A DNA stretch of 64,000 nt from Nocardia inohanensis NBRC 100128 (GTDB lineage: Bacteria; Actinomycetota; Actinomycetes; Mycobacteriales; Mycobacteriaceae). Shown here piece by piece: positions 54,296-62,515 of the stretch. A program made the translations under genes and the position numbers. Below the pieces are notes generated by a model, which made no database searches, was not told the origin of the DNA, and saw only the letters and a list, made by a program, of their open reading frames with translations. The stretch is taken from contig NZ_BDBK01000001.1 of assembly GCF_001612945.1 (NCBI RefSeq), positions 620,001 to 684,000 on the forward strand, written 5' to 3'. Position 1 is the stretch's first letter, and every line of letters begins with the position of its first letter.

Positions 54296-54877
54296 TCAGC
54301 CGAGTATCGAAACCGCCACCCGCGCCGCGTCTCGCAAGCGCGCTCCGGCATCGGGCGCCCGCTCCAGCACCCGCACGCCTTGGAAGAAGACCAGCAGGAA
54401 CCGGGCCAGCGCCCGTGGATCCGAATCCGCCGCCAATTCCCCCTGGGCTCGTGCGCGCAGCAGAGCGGAGGTCAACGCCGCTTCCAGCTGGGCCCAACTG
54501 GATTCCACCAGCCGCGCCACATCCGGATCCTGCCCGGCGAGCTCGACCGCACTGTTGACCACCATGCATCCGCGTCGCCGCTCATCGTCGACGGCCTCGC
54601 TCACATACCGTTCGATCAGCGACTTCACCGCCGGCAGCGCGGGCCCCGGCTGTGACAGCGCACCCACGATGGCCGGATCGGTGATCTCCAGGTATCGCCG
54701 CAACGCCTTCGCGTACAGCTCCTGCTTGTTCCCGAACGTCCCGTAGATGCTCGCCTTGGCGATCCCCAGGTGCTCGACCAGATCCGCCATCGACGTCGCT
54801 TCGAACCCGCGCTGCCAGAACAGCTCCAGGGCTCGCTGCAACACCGTTTCCGGATCGAACTCCTTCGTCCTCGCCAT
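54296..54877 (-). CDS. TetR/AcrR-family repressor
   Basis: A 193-residue regulator with the N-terminal helix-turn-helix SMADLVEHLGIAKASIYGTFGNKQELY (about 28-54) and a TetR_C_6-like ligand domain that includes CMVVNSAVEL, common in repressors of efflux or NemR-type stress genes that sense electrophiles by cysteine. Cys105 could be such a sensor (inference). It is the first gene of the TetR-MFS-SDR unit. ATG 54877 lies 6 bases after a -10 box, so the mRNA may be leaderless. Confidence 0.92.
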   Translation of the reverse strand: MARTKEFDPETVLQRALELFWQRGFEATSMADLVEHLGIAKASIYGTFGNKQELYAKALRRYLEITDPAIVGALSQPGPALPAVKSLIERYVSEAVDDERRRGCMVVNSAVELAGQDPDVARLVESSWAQLEAALTSALLRARAQGELAADSDPRALARFLLVFFQGVRVLERAPDAGARLRDAARVAVSILG

Positions 54878-54883
54878 ATCCGC

Positions 54884-54913
54884 ACCCTACGCAAATCAAG
54901 ACCAATCGGTCAA
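54884..54913 (-). promoter_or_regulatory. TetR promoter with overlapping operator
   Basis: On the minus strand TTGACC (54908-54913) and TAGGGT (54884-54889) are -35 and -10 boxes with an 18-base spacer. The dyad GACC-AATC-GGTC (54900-54911) overlaps the -35, the usual placing of a TetR autorepression site. Confidence 0.55.
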
Positions 54914-54929
54914 GAATAAGAGGAGCTGC

Positions 54930-55628
54930 TCATCCGTCGGCGCGGGTTCCGTGTGTGCGCACCTCTCGCAGATGCTGTTCCATGGCCGCCCCCGCCGCCG
55001 GACCGTCATGCCGTGCGACCGCCTCGTAGATGCGCCGATGGCCGTGCAGTGACACCAGCCGGCCCGACCGGGTGCGATGGGCGAGGGTGCGGGTGTGGCG
55101 GGTCCATTCGGTGGTCATGGTGCACAGCGTGACCAGCAGTGGATTCTGGGCGGCGTGCGCGAGCAGGGTATGGAATTCGATATCCAGGCGCAGGGATTCG
55201 GCGGGGGAGCGCAGCGCGCCCGGGTGCGCCAGGACTGCTTCCAATGCCAGCAGATTCGACTCCACCGAACGGGCCGCGGCCAAGTGCGCGATGCGCGGCT
55301 CCACCAGATCACGCAACTCGATGGCATAACCCAGTTCGGCATCGGAGACGGTCAGGCCGTCCGCCAATTCGGCTGCGCCCGGCGGGATTTCGGTGACGGT
55401 GCTGCCCCGGCCCTGCCGGCGTTCGATGAGCTTCTTGGACTCGAGCTCGAACATGGCCTGCCGCAGCGAGGAACGGGAGATGTTCATCGAGGCGGCGAGT
55501 TCGCGTTCGGGCGGCAGCCGGTCACCGGCGCGCAGCTCACCGGCGATGATGAGGCCCTCCAGGTGGGCCGCCACCTCCGCGCTGACGCTACGCGGGCGGC
55601 GGCGGAGCGGGGGAATCGAGGCGGTCAT
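54930..55628 (-). CDS. FadR-subfamily GntR regulator
   Basis: A 232-residue regulator. The GntR winged helix is at about 15-75 (AHLEGLIIAGELRAGDRLPPERELAASMNISRSSLRQAMFELE), and the FCD ligand domain follows, with Asp and three His at metal-binding positions (ELRDLVEPRIAHLAA; IEFHTLLAHAAQNP; HRRIYEAVARHD). FCD regulators bind organic acids. It is divergent from the acetamidase-amidase operon and likely controls it. ATG 55628 is the only well-placed start. Confidence 0.93.
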   Translation of the reverse strand: MTASIPPLRRRPRSVSAEVAAHLEGLIIAGELRAGDRLPPERELAASMNISRSSLRQAMFELESKKLIERRQGRGSTVTEIPPGAAELADGLTVSDAELGYAIELRDLVEPRIAHLAAARSVESNLLALEAVLAHPGALRSPAESLRLDIEFHTLLAHAAQNPLLVTLCTMTTEWTRHTRTLAHRTRSGRLVSLHGHRRIYEAVARHDGPAAGAAMEQHLREVRTHGTRADG

Positions 55629-55745
55629 CGGCCCCACTCTAAATCGGTTCCGGAGCAAGCTATTTCGTGCCGGTAAAGCGTTCGTTACTTTCCGCTTCCG
55701 TCGCCGCTCACACCGGCCCGCCCCGCTTATGGTCGGCAGATCGGA

Positions 55746-55756
55746 TGGTCCGACCA
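55746..55756. promoter_or_regulatory. FadR/GntR-type operator
   Basis: TGGTCCGACCA is a perfect 11-base palindrome of the TGGT-n(3)-ACCA type bound by FadR-subfamily GntR proteins. Extra half-sites GGTCGG/CCGACC occur at 55734-55740 and 55762-55767. It lies 30 bases before the acetamidase start and 118 before the divergent regulator. Confidence 0.6.
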
Positions 55757-55785
55757 ATATCGGTCGGGGTTGGAGAGGTGCAGTG

Positions 55786-56931
55786 GTGACGGCGATCGTG
55801 CAGGGGAGTGCCCCCGCGTTTCCGGTCTTGCAGCAGGGGGAGGGGATCGGCGGCGAGACGCTGTACGTGCCCGCCGAACCCGGCAAGGTGCTGTGGGGGC
55901 GGTTGCCGTGTACCGGGGATGTGCCGATCGCGACGGTCGCGCCGGGACAGCAGGTGGTGGTCGATACCGTCAGCCACGAGGGGATGCTGGAAGACCAGGG
56001 CTCGGATCCCCTGGCGTACTTCCGATCTCACGGGGTCGCGGCGGACCAGGTGCTGGTCGACGCCATCGAGATCAATGCCACCCGGAAACGCGATGCGCTG
56101 GCCGGACCGCACATCGTGACCGGGCCGATCGCGGTGGCCGGAGCGCGCCCGGGGGACCTGCTGGCCATCCGGATCGACGATCTGGTCATGCGCGCGCCGT
56201 ACGGGGTGGTCTCCACCCGGCACGCGCGGGGCGTGCTGGCGCACCGGCTCGGATTCGACGGCAATTACGGCCAGTTCTGCGCTGTCGAGCAACGCGACGG
56301 GAATTGGTTCGGCACCATGCCGATTCAGGCCGGGAAGGCGCTTCGAGCCGCCTTTCCGCTGGCCCCGTTCCTGGGCATCACCGGTGTCGCGACCGATACC
56401 GATACCCGGGTGTCGTCGGTGCCGCCGGGACTGCACGGCGGCAATCTCGATATCCGCCGATTGACTCCCGGCGCGACTCTGTTTCTGCCCGTACAGGTTC
56501 CGGAAGCGCTGTTCTACATCGGCGACCCGCACTTCGCGCAAGGCAATGGCGAGGTCGCGCTGACCGCACTGGAAGCGCCGCTGCGGGCCCGGCTGACCGT
56601 CGATGTGATTCCGGCCGCCGAGGTGACCGCGGGGCTCGGGCGCAGCGTCGGGCCGTTCGCCGCCGCGCACGGGTTCGTGCTGCCCACCGGCCTGGACGCC
56701 GATCTGAACAAGGCCCTCGAACTGTGCGTGCGCAACGCGGTGGAGCTGGTGGTGTCGCTCTTCGACGCCGATCCGCGTCAGGCCTACCTGTATCTCAGTG
56801 CCGCAAGCGATTTCAATATCTCGCAGGCGGTGGATCAGGTGCGCGGCGTGCACGGGGAGATCCGTGCCGCCGACTTCGCGCACCGTGCCGAGACCGCGCT
56901 GGCCCGGCGGATTCTGGAGCGTCTGCAATGA
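55786..56931 (+). CDS. acetamidase/formamidase family protein
   Basis: A 381-residue FmdA/AmdA-family amidohydrolase: SHEGMLEDQGSDPLAYF (about 64-80), VTGPIAVAGARPGDLLAIRI (about 112-131), GGNLDIRRLTPGATLFLPV (about 219-237) and GDPHFAQGNGEVALTALE (about 246-263) are family landmarks. It should release ammonia from a short amide. GTG 55786 has GGAGAGG 7 bases upstream (GTG 55783 is equivalent). Its stop overlaps the amidase start (ATGA), so a two-step amide breakdown is likely. Confidence 0.92.
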   Translation: MTAIVQGSAPAFPVLQQGEGIGGETLYVPAEPGKVLWGRLPCTGDVPIATVAPGQQVVVDTVSHEGMLEDQGSDPLAYFRSHGVAADQVLVDAIEINATRKRDALAGPHIVTGPIAVAGARPGDLLAIRIDDLVMRAPYGVVSTRHARGVLAHRLGFDGNYGQFCAVEQRDGNWFGTMPIQAGKALRAAFPLAPFLGITGVATDTDTRVSSVPPGLHGGNLDIRRLTPGATLFLPVQVPEALFYIGDPHFAQGNGEVALTALEAPLRARLTVDVIPAAEVTAGLGRSVGPFAAAHGFVLPTGLDADLNKALELCVRNAVELVVSLFDADPRQAYLYLSAASDFNISQAVDQVRGVHGEIRAADFAHRAETALARRILERLQ

Positions 56932-58133
56932 ACCCGGGCGACGATCGCACGGTGTGGCGCGAGTACGGGACGCCACTGGTGGCGGCCACGGCGGCCGGGC
57001 CGCTGTCCGGGCAGAGCGTCGCCGTCAAAGACCTGTACGCGGTGGCCGGGTACGCCATCGGCGCGGGGGTGCGTGACTATCCGGAGGCGGTGGAGACCCG
57101 GCACGCGCCGGTGGTCGCCGAGCTGCTGGCAGCGGGCGCCGATATCGCCGGGATCGCCCAGACCGACGAATTCGCCTACAGCATCACCGGGGGCAACGGC
57201 CGCTACGGGATGCCCGTCAATCCCGCTGCGCCCGACCGGATTCCGGGCGGATCCTCGAGCGGTTCGGCCGTCGCGGTGGCGCGTTCGGAGGCGACCATCG
57301 GGCTGGGCACCGATACGGCCGGCTCCATCCGGGTGCCGGCGGCGTATCAGGGGCTGTGGGGTATCCGCACCACGCACGGCCGGATCGACCGGCGCGGGTT
57401 GCTGCCGCTCGCGCCCTCCTTCGACGCGGTCGGCTGGCTGGCCCGGGACTCGGAAACCCTGGAAGCGGTCGCCGCGGCCTTGATGCCCGAAGCGGAACCG
57501 CGCGAACCGGATTCGCTGGAACTCGTCATCGATCCGGGACTCTGCGAGCTGGCCGATCCGGAGATCGCCGACGCCGTGCTGAGCGCGGGCGCGGCGCTGG
57601 ACGCGGAACTCGTGGACCTGGACACCGACCCGGCCGCCTGGTTCGCCGCGTTCCGGACCGTACAGGCACACGAAGCCTGGCGCGGGCACGGCCGATGGAT
57701 CACCGAGCACCCGGGGGCGCTGGAACCGGAAGTGGCACAACGCTTCAGCGTGGCCGCCACCATCACCGAGAGTGCTGCGACGGCCGCGCGAACAATCATC
57801 GACGAGGCCGCGAGTTCCCTCCGGGCCGCCCTGTCCGGCCGGGTCCTGCTGTTGCCCGCCACGGCCACCCCGCCACCTCGGCGCATTGCCACGGTGGCGG
57901 ATCTGGATGCGGGTCGTACCCGCACCCTCACCCTGACCTGTCTGGCATCGCTCGCGGGGCTGCCCGCGCTGAGCGTTCCATTACCCCGCACCGCCCAAGC
58001 ACCCATAGCCTTGTCGGTGGTCGGGCCTTTCGGCGCGGACCATGCGCTGATCCGGGTTGCCCGGCGCATCGCGGCGGCCGTCGGGGGCTCGCCGGCGCAA
58101 CCGCGCCGAACTCAGCCGGCCGCCCGGTTATAG
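56928..58133 (+). CDS. amidase signature family protein
   Basis: A 401-residue amidase with the Ser-Ser-Lys triad: Lys34 (VAVKDLYAVAG), Ser108 (IPGGSSSGSAVAVA) and nucleophile Ser132 (TDTAGSIRVPA). It is short for the family and closer to AtzE/biuret-type hydrolases than to GatA in length. It may hydrolyse the product of the FmdA-like enzyme or a ureido acid. It overlaps that gene by four bases and ends 88 bases from a convergent amidohydrolase. Confidence 0.92.
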   Translation: MNPGDDRTVWREYGTPLVAATAAGPLSGQSVAVKDLYAVAGYAIGAGVRDYPEAVETRHAPVVAELLAAGADIAGIAQTDEFAYSITGGNGRYGMPVNPAAPDRIPGGSSSGSAVAVARSEATIGLGTDTAGSIRVPAAYQGLWGIRTTHGRIDRRGLLPLAPSFDAVGWLARDSETLEAVAAALMPEAEPREPDSLELVIDPGLCELADPEIADAVLSAGAALDAELVDLDTDPAAWFAAFRTVQAHEAWRGHGRWITEHPGALEPEVAQRFSVAATITESAATAARTIIDEAASSLRAALSGRVLLLPATATPPPRRIATVADLDAGRTRTLTLTCLASLAGLPALSVPLPRTAQAPIALSVVGPFGADHALIRVARRIAAAVGGSPAQPRRTQPAARL

Positions 58134-58169
58134 CGGGCGGAAGCGGCGGGACCCGCCGGGGCTCGCGGG

Positions 58170-58230
58170 GCGGCGGAGGTGCTGGCCGGGTCTGGCGGGG
58201 GCGGTGGAGGTGCTGGTCGGGTCAGGCGGG
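58170..58230 (+). repeat. two-copy 30-base tandem repeat
   Basis: GCGGCGGAGGTGCTGG.. at 58170-58199 is repeated at 58201-58230 with 3 mismatches in 30. The second copy overlaps the last codons of the convergent amidohydrolase, so the repeat may have arisen by slippage at its 3' end. Confidence 0.6.
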
Positions 58231-59481
58231 TACGGCTGGCAGTAGTTCGCGGGAGCGGACCGTGCGGGCGACGACGCGGCCCGACTTCACCACATAGCAG
58301 CGATCGGGGCGATCCAGCAGCACGTCGGCGACCCGATGGGTGGAGAGCACGACCAGGTCGGCGCGGGCGCCGGGACGGATGCCGTAGTGGTCGGCGATAC
58401 CGACCACGCGCGCGGCCTCGGTGGTGGCCATGGCCAGCACCCGGGACAGATCCTGCGCGCCCGACAGATGGCAGGTCTGGGCCAGGAACAAGCCGATATC
58501 GAGCAGATCCGCATTGCCGTAGGGGGTGAAGGCGTTGCGAATGTTGTTGGAGGAGAAGGCCGTTGTGATCCCCGCCGCCCACAGCTCGCGCACCGGGGCG
58601 ATACCGCGCCGGATATTGGCGGTGTCGGCGCGGCCGCCCAGATGCATATCGGTGGCGGGCAAGGGCACCACGGCGATACCGGCGGCCGCCAGGCGCGCCA
58701 GGGTCGCCGCCCGCGCCGCCGGGTCCCGTCCGGCCAGGGATGTCATGTGGCCGAGGGTGACTCGGCCCTGCCGACCGGTGCGCTCGGTGACCTCGGCGAT
58801 GTAATCCGCCATGGCGAAGCGTGGATCGGTGGCATCGTCGGCGAAATCGGCGTGAATGTCGAGGGGGACATCGAATTCGGCGGCCAGCTCGAAGACCAGG
58901 TCGATATGGCGGCGGCAGTCGGCGACATCGCGTTCATTGTAGGAGCAGCCGCCCAGCACATCCGCGCCGCGAAGCAAGCTCTCGCGCAACAGCTCCCAGG
59001 TTCCCGGGGCCTGGATGATCCCCTCCTGCGGAAAGGCGACCAGCTGAAGATCGATCCGGCCGCGATACTCCTCCCGCAATTCCAGCAGGGCCTCCACACC
59101 GCGCAGACCCACGATGGGATCCACATCCGGGTGGGCGCGAATCACGGTGGTGCCGTTGCCGATCGCCATATCCAGCACCCGGCGGGCGCGGTCGCGAATC
59201 GACTCCACCGTGAATCCGCGCTTGAGCTCGGCGGTGACCGAAATCGCCCCGGCGAGCGTCCCGTCCCGGTTGGGGCGTTCGGCATCCAGGAGCGCCTTGT
59301 CCAGGTGCACATGGGATTCGATCAACCCGGGGATCACCACCCGGCCCGCGCAATCGATCTCCGCGAGCCCGGTCACGTTCAGCGCGGGCGCGACGGCGAC
59401 GATCGACCCGTCTCGCACGGCGATATCCACCGGCGCGGCCTCGTCGTCGATCCGCGCCCGCCGCAGTACCAGATCCACCAT
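58222..59481 (-). CDS. cytosine-deaminase-like amidohydrolase, Asp-to-Asn variant
   Basis: A 419-residue metal-dependent hydrolase. Metal ligands His57-x-His59 (ESHVHLDK), His210 (DIHADF) and His245 (LGHMTS) are in place, but the position of the catalytic Asp of cytosine deaminases is Asn312 (FSSNNIRNAFTPYG). It may use another acid, act on an unusual substrate, or be inactive as a deaminase. ATG 59481 follows GGGAGG. A TGTATACGA site sits 32 bases upstream. It is convergent with the amidase operon but functionally of one theme. Confidence 0.87.
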   Translation of the reverse strand: MVDLVLRRARIDDEAAPVDIAVRDGSIVAVAPALNVTGLAEIDCAGRVVIPGLIESHVHLDKALLDAERPNRDGTLAGAISVTAELKRGFTVESIRDRARRVLDMAIGNGTTVIRAHPDVDPIVGLRGVEALLELREEYRGRIDLQLVAFPQEGIIQAPGTWELLRESLLRGADVLGGCSYNERDVADCRRHIDLVFELAAEFDVPLDIHADFADDATDPRFAMADYIAEVTERTGRQGRVTLGHMTSLAGRDPAARAATLARLAAAGIAVVPLPATDMHLGGRADTANIRRGIAPVRELWAAGITTAFSSNNIRNAFTPYGNADLLDIGLFLAQTCHLSGAQDLSRVLAMATTEAARVVGIADHYGIRPGARADLVVLSTHRVADVLLDRPDRCYVVKSGRVVARTVRSRELLPAVPA

Positions 59482-59513
59482 CTCCGCCTCCCGCAACACT
59501 CACCGACACCGTT

Positions 59514-59522
59514 TGTATACGA
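59514..59522. promoter_or_regulatory. TGTATACGA motif, site A
   Basis: Exact 9-base motif 32 bases before the ATG at 59481 (minus strand). Same word at 60406 and 62587. The core GTATAC is palindromic, as expected for a dimeric GntR-type regulator. Confidence 0.5.
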
Positions 59523-59563
59523 CGTGAGTGTTTCGCTGCGGCAAGGGAATTGCTGCGCCGATG

Positions 59564-60208
59564 TTACGAGCGGTCCCGGCGGCGATAGGCGGAGGCGGCA
59601 TGCGCGATGTGCTCGGCGACCACCGCCGCCGCCCGATCCGGATCCCCGGCCTCCAATGCGGCGCAGATCTCCTCGTGCTCGTGCCACGAGTCACCGGCCC
59701 GGCGCGGCAGCTCCACCGCGTACACCCAGGCGATCTTCCAGCTCAACTGGGTGATGAGCTGCGCGAGCAGGGTACTGCCCGAGGCTTCGGCCAGTACCTC
59801 GTGGAAACGGCTGTTGAGCCGGGTCAATTCGTCGAGCCGCCCCGAGCGCACCGCGTCCTGGCCGAGCGCGGTCAATTCCTTGAGCCGCCCCAGCTGTTCG
59901 GGGGTGCGGCGCACGGCCGCGCGGGAGGCGCACAACGGTTCCAGCCGGGCCCGGATCTCCAGCAGATCGGCCGCCTCGTCCTCGGTCAGCTCCGCCACGA
60001 ACACCCCGGCATACGGGCGTGACGAGGCGAAACCCTCTGCCTCCAGGGTGCGCAGCGCCTCACGCACCGGAACCCTGGAGACGCCGTAACTCTCGGCCAG
60101 CGCCTCCTCGGTCAGGCGCTGACCCGGCGTGAACTCACCCCGGATGATGTCGTCGCGAATGGCGCGGCACAGCTGCTGCGGGGTCATGCGCCGGATAGTG
60201 CCGCTCAC
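59564..60208 (-). CDS. GntR-family (FCD) regulator
   Basis: A 214-residue regulator: winged helix at about 10-75 (IRDDIIRGEFTPGQRLTEEALAESYGVSRVPVREALRTLE) and an FCD domain (LLEIRARLEPLCASRAA; NSRFHEVLAEASG; HEEICAALEAGD). GTG 60208 is used because it puts a TGCATACGA site 33 bases upstream, the same spacing as at sites A, C and F; ATG 60187 is an alternative. It is the best candidate for the protein that binds those motifs. Confidence 0.9.
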   Translation of the reverse strand: MSGTIRRMTPQQLCRAIRDDIIRGEFTPGQRLTEEALAESYGVSRVPVREALRTLEAEGFASSRPYAGVFVAELTEDEAADLLEIRARLEPLCASRAAVRRTPEQLGRLKELTALGQDAVRSGRLDELTRLNSRFHEVLAEASGSTLLAQLITQLSWKIAWVYAVELPRRAGDSWHEHEEICAALEAGDPDRAAAVVAEHIAHAASAYRRRDRS

Positions 60209-60241
60209 CGCGGTCTCGCCGGGATCGGAGCGGGGAGGGGT

Positions 60242-60250
60242 TGCATACGA
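60242..60250. promoter_or_regulatory. TGCATACGA motif, site B
   Basis: One-base variant of the 9-base motif, 33 bases before GTG 60208 of the GntR gene; suggests autoregulation. Confidence 0.4.
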
Positions 60251-60405
60251 TCCATCGTGGGGCCGCCGGTGCTACCACCGCAAATCGACCGGCGGGTGCG
60301 CGCGATCACACCCGTGCCGGCCGGAAGTCGTTGGGCGGCTGCGTGCTCCGTCGCGCGCCCGGCTGACCACCGGCAATGCGTTCGGGTCGCCCGGTCGCGG
60401 CCGTT

Positions 60406-60414
60406 TGTATACGA
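60406..60414. promoter_or_regulatory. TGTATACGA motif, site C
   Basis: Exact motif 28 bases before ATG 60443 of the TauE-like permease, identical to site A with three further matching bases (GTT) on the left. Confidence 0.5.
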
Positions 60415-60442
60415 TGCGCCCAATTCAGTCCGGAAGGATTTC

Positions 60443-61186
60443 ATGGATCCCGCGCATCTTCTGCTCTTGCTCGTCGCCGGTTTCGGGGCGGGCGTCTGCA
60501 ATGCCATCGCCGGTGGTGGCAGCCTGCTCTCGTTTCCCGCACTGCTGGCCGCCGGTTTGCCGCCGGTCACCGCGACGGTCACCAATTCGGTCTCGGTCTG
60601 GCCGGGCTACCTCGGCGGCGCGGCGGCGCTGCGGAAACGGCTCGACGAACATCGGGCGCTGGTACCGCGCCTGGTGATCACCGGGGTGGCGGGGGCCGCC
60701 GGCGGCGTCATCGCCCTGCTGGCCGCACCGACCGAGGTGTTCGCCGCGCTCGTGCCCTACCTCATCCTGTCGGCGACCGCCCTGTTCGCCGCGCAACCGG
60801 TGCTGTCGAAACGGCTGGCCGCCCGCCGCGGCGATTCGCGGACCCTGCTGTTCCTCGGGGTGTTCCTGGGCGCGATGTACGGCGCGTACTTCAACGGCGG
60901 CATGGGAATCGTGCTGCTCACCGCGCTGGCGCTCGGCCTGGACGCCTCGGTCAACCTGCTCAACGGGTTGAAAAGCGTGCTCACCCTGACGGTTTCGACG
61001 ACCGCCATGATCGCGGTGGCACTGTTCGGGCCGGTGCAGTGGGCGGCCGTGCTGGTACTCGCCCCCGCCTGCCTGCTCGGCGGGGTCGCCGGGGCCAAAG
61101 TGTCGGATCGGCTGCGGCCCGGCGCGTTCCGGGCGGTGGTGATCGTCTTCGGCGTCGGAGCCGGTACCGCCATGTTGCTGACCTAG
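60443..61186 (+). CDS. TauE/SafE-family anion permease
   Basis: A 247-residue membrane protein with about seven helices and the two family repeats (GAGVCNAIAGGGSLLSFPALLAAG near 14-37; GAYFNGGMGIVLLTALALG near 145-163). Members move sulfonates, sulfite or organic anions. GGAAGGA lies 4 bases before ATG 60443. It is followed 59 bases later by an amidohydrolase and probably exports or imports its substrate or product. Confidence 0.9.
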   Translation: MDPAHLLLLLVAGFGAGVCNAIAGGGSLLSFPALLAAGLPPVTATVTNSVSVWPGYLGGAAALRKRLDEHRALVPRLVITGVAGAAGGVIALLAAPTEVFAALVPYLILSATALFAAQPVLSKRLAARRGDSRTLLFLGVFLGAMYGAYFNGGMGIVLLTALALGLDASVNLLNGLKSVLTLTVSTTAMIAVALFGPVQWAAVLVLAPACLLGGVAGAKVSDRLRPGAFRAVVIVFGVGAGTAMLLT

Positions 61187-61206
61187 CTCACCCGGGATGC
61201 CCTCGG

Positions 61207-61215
61207 GTCATACGA
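61207..61215. promoter_or_regulatory. GTCATACGA motif, site F
   Basis: Half-conserved copy (ATACGA kept) 30 bases before GTG 61246 of the second amidohydrolase. Confidence 0.3.
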
Positions 61216-61245
61216 ATTCACCGATTCTCCGCGAAAGGCAAACTT

Positions 61246-62445
61246 GTGAACGATCTTCTGTTGCGTGGCGGCCGGCCCTGGACACCCGGTCAGCCGGTGA
61301 CGACCGCCGACATCCTGATCCGGGACGGGCGGATCGCCGCGGTCGGACCGCACCTCGCCGGCACCGCTGCCGAAACCATCGATCTGGGTGGCGCGCTGGT
61401 GCTTCCGGGCCTGGTCGACACCCACTGCCACCTGGACAAGACCATGTACGGCGGACCGTGGGTGCCGAACACCGGCGGGCGCACCCTCGCGGGGCGGATC
61501 GCCAATGGTGAAGGGCGGCGGGACGAGCTCGGACTGCCCAGCGCCGACTACGCGTCGAACCTGCTGGCGGCCATGGTCGCCGGTGGCACCGCGCATGTGC
61601 GCAGTCATATCGATATCGATCCCGAGGTGGGGCTGCGCGGCGTGGCGGCGGTGCGGGCCGCGGCCGAACGGCATCGCGATCGCGTGGACGTGCAATTGGT
61701 CGCGTTCCCGCAGGGCGGGTTGATGAACCGGCCGGGCACCGGGAAACTCCTGGAAGCCGCGCTCGCCGACGGCGTCGAGGTGATCGGCGGCCTGGATCCG
61801 GCGGGCTACGACAACGATCCGACCGGCCAGCTGGACCTGCTCTTCGGTCTCGCCGAGAAGTACGGGGCGGGTATCGACATCCACCTGCACGACCGCGGTG
61901 CGCTCGGGGCCTGGCAATACGACCTGATCATCGAACGCACCCGGGCCACCGGGCTGGCCGGCCGGGTCACCATCAGCCACGCCTACGCCATGGGTGAGCT
62001 CGCCGAGACCGAGCAGCGGCGGATCGCGGAAGACCTTGCCGAGGCCGGTGTTTCGATGGTCACCTGCGCGGTCGGCGGCGCCCCCGTCGTACCCGTGCGC
62101 ACCATGCACGAGGCGGGGGCGACGCTGGCGCTGGGCAATGACGGCATCCGGGATCTGTGGACGCCCTACGGTGACGGCGACATGCTGCGCCGGGTCATGA
62201 CCGTCGCCTTCCGGGACCGCCTGGTCGCCGACCCGGAGATCGAACTCGCGCTCGCCGCCGGAACCCACGGCGGGGCAAAGGTTCTCGGGCTCGACGCGTA
62301 CGGGCTCGGTGTGGGATCGGCGGCGGATCTGTTCACCGTGCACGCGGAAACCCCCGCCGCGGCCGTGGTCTCGGTGCCCGTGCGCACGCTGGTGATGAAG
62401 CGCGGGCGGATCGTGGCCCGCGACGGATCCCTCACTGCCGCTTGA
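61246..62445 (+). CDS. cytosine-deaminase-like amidohydrolase
   Basis: A 399-residue paralogue of the protein at 58222-59481. Ligands His60-x-His62 (DTHCHLDK), His213 (DIHLHD), His245 (ISHAYAMG) and catalytic Asp299 (LGNDGIRDLWTPYG) are all present, so it should be an active deaminase or ring-opening hydrolase for an N-heterocycle. GTG 61246 has AAAGG 8 bases upstream. It lies between a TauE permease and an ABC importer under related promoter motifs. Confidence 0.92.
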   Translation: MNDLLLRGGRPWTPGQPVTTADILIRDGRIAAVGPHLAGTAAETIDLGGALVLPGLVDTHCHLDKTMYGGPWVPNTGGRTLAGRIANGEGRRDELGLPSADYASNLLAAMVAGGTAHVRSHIDIDPEVGLRGVAAVRAAAERHRDRVDVQLVAFPQGGLMNRPGTGKLLEAALADGVEVIGGLDPAGYDNDPTGQLDLLFGLAEKYGAGIDIHLHDRGALGAWQYDLIIERTRATGLAGRVTISHAYAMGELAETEQRRIAEDLAEAGVSMVTCAVGGAPVVPVRTMHEAGATLALGNDGIRDLWTPYGDGDMLRRVMTVAFRDRLVADPEIELALAAGTHGGAKVLGLDAYGLGVGSAADLFTVHAETPAAAVVSVPVRTLVMKRGRIVARDGSLTAA

Positions 62446-62455
62446 TCGTATACGA
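62446..62455. promoter_or_regulatory. TCGTATACGA palindrome, site D
   Basis: A perfect 10-base palindrome in the 70-base gap between the second amidohydrolase and the ABC ATPase, 60 bases before ATG 62516. It is the fully symmetric form of the motif. Confidence 0.55.
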
Positions 62456-62515
62456 AACAGGGGTGTAATCGTGCGGACCGCGAACGGCAACGATCCGCCG
62501 ATAGAACTGTGAGGT

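Noticed and set aside
58143..58160. Hairpin GGCGGG-A-CCCGCC as terminator between the amidase and amidohydrolase
   Set aside because: A one-base loop is not workable and the realigned stem is only about four pairs; too weak to call.
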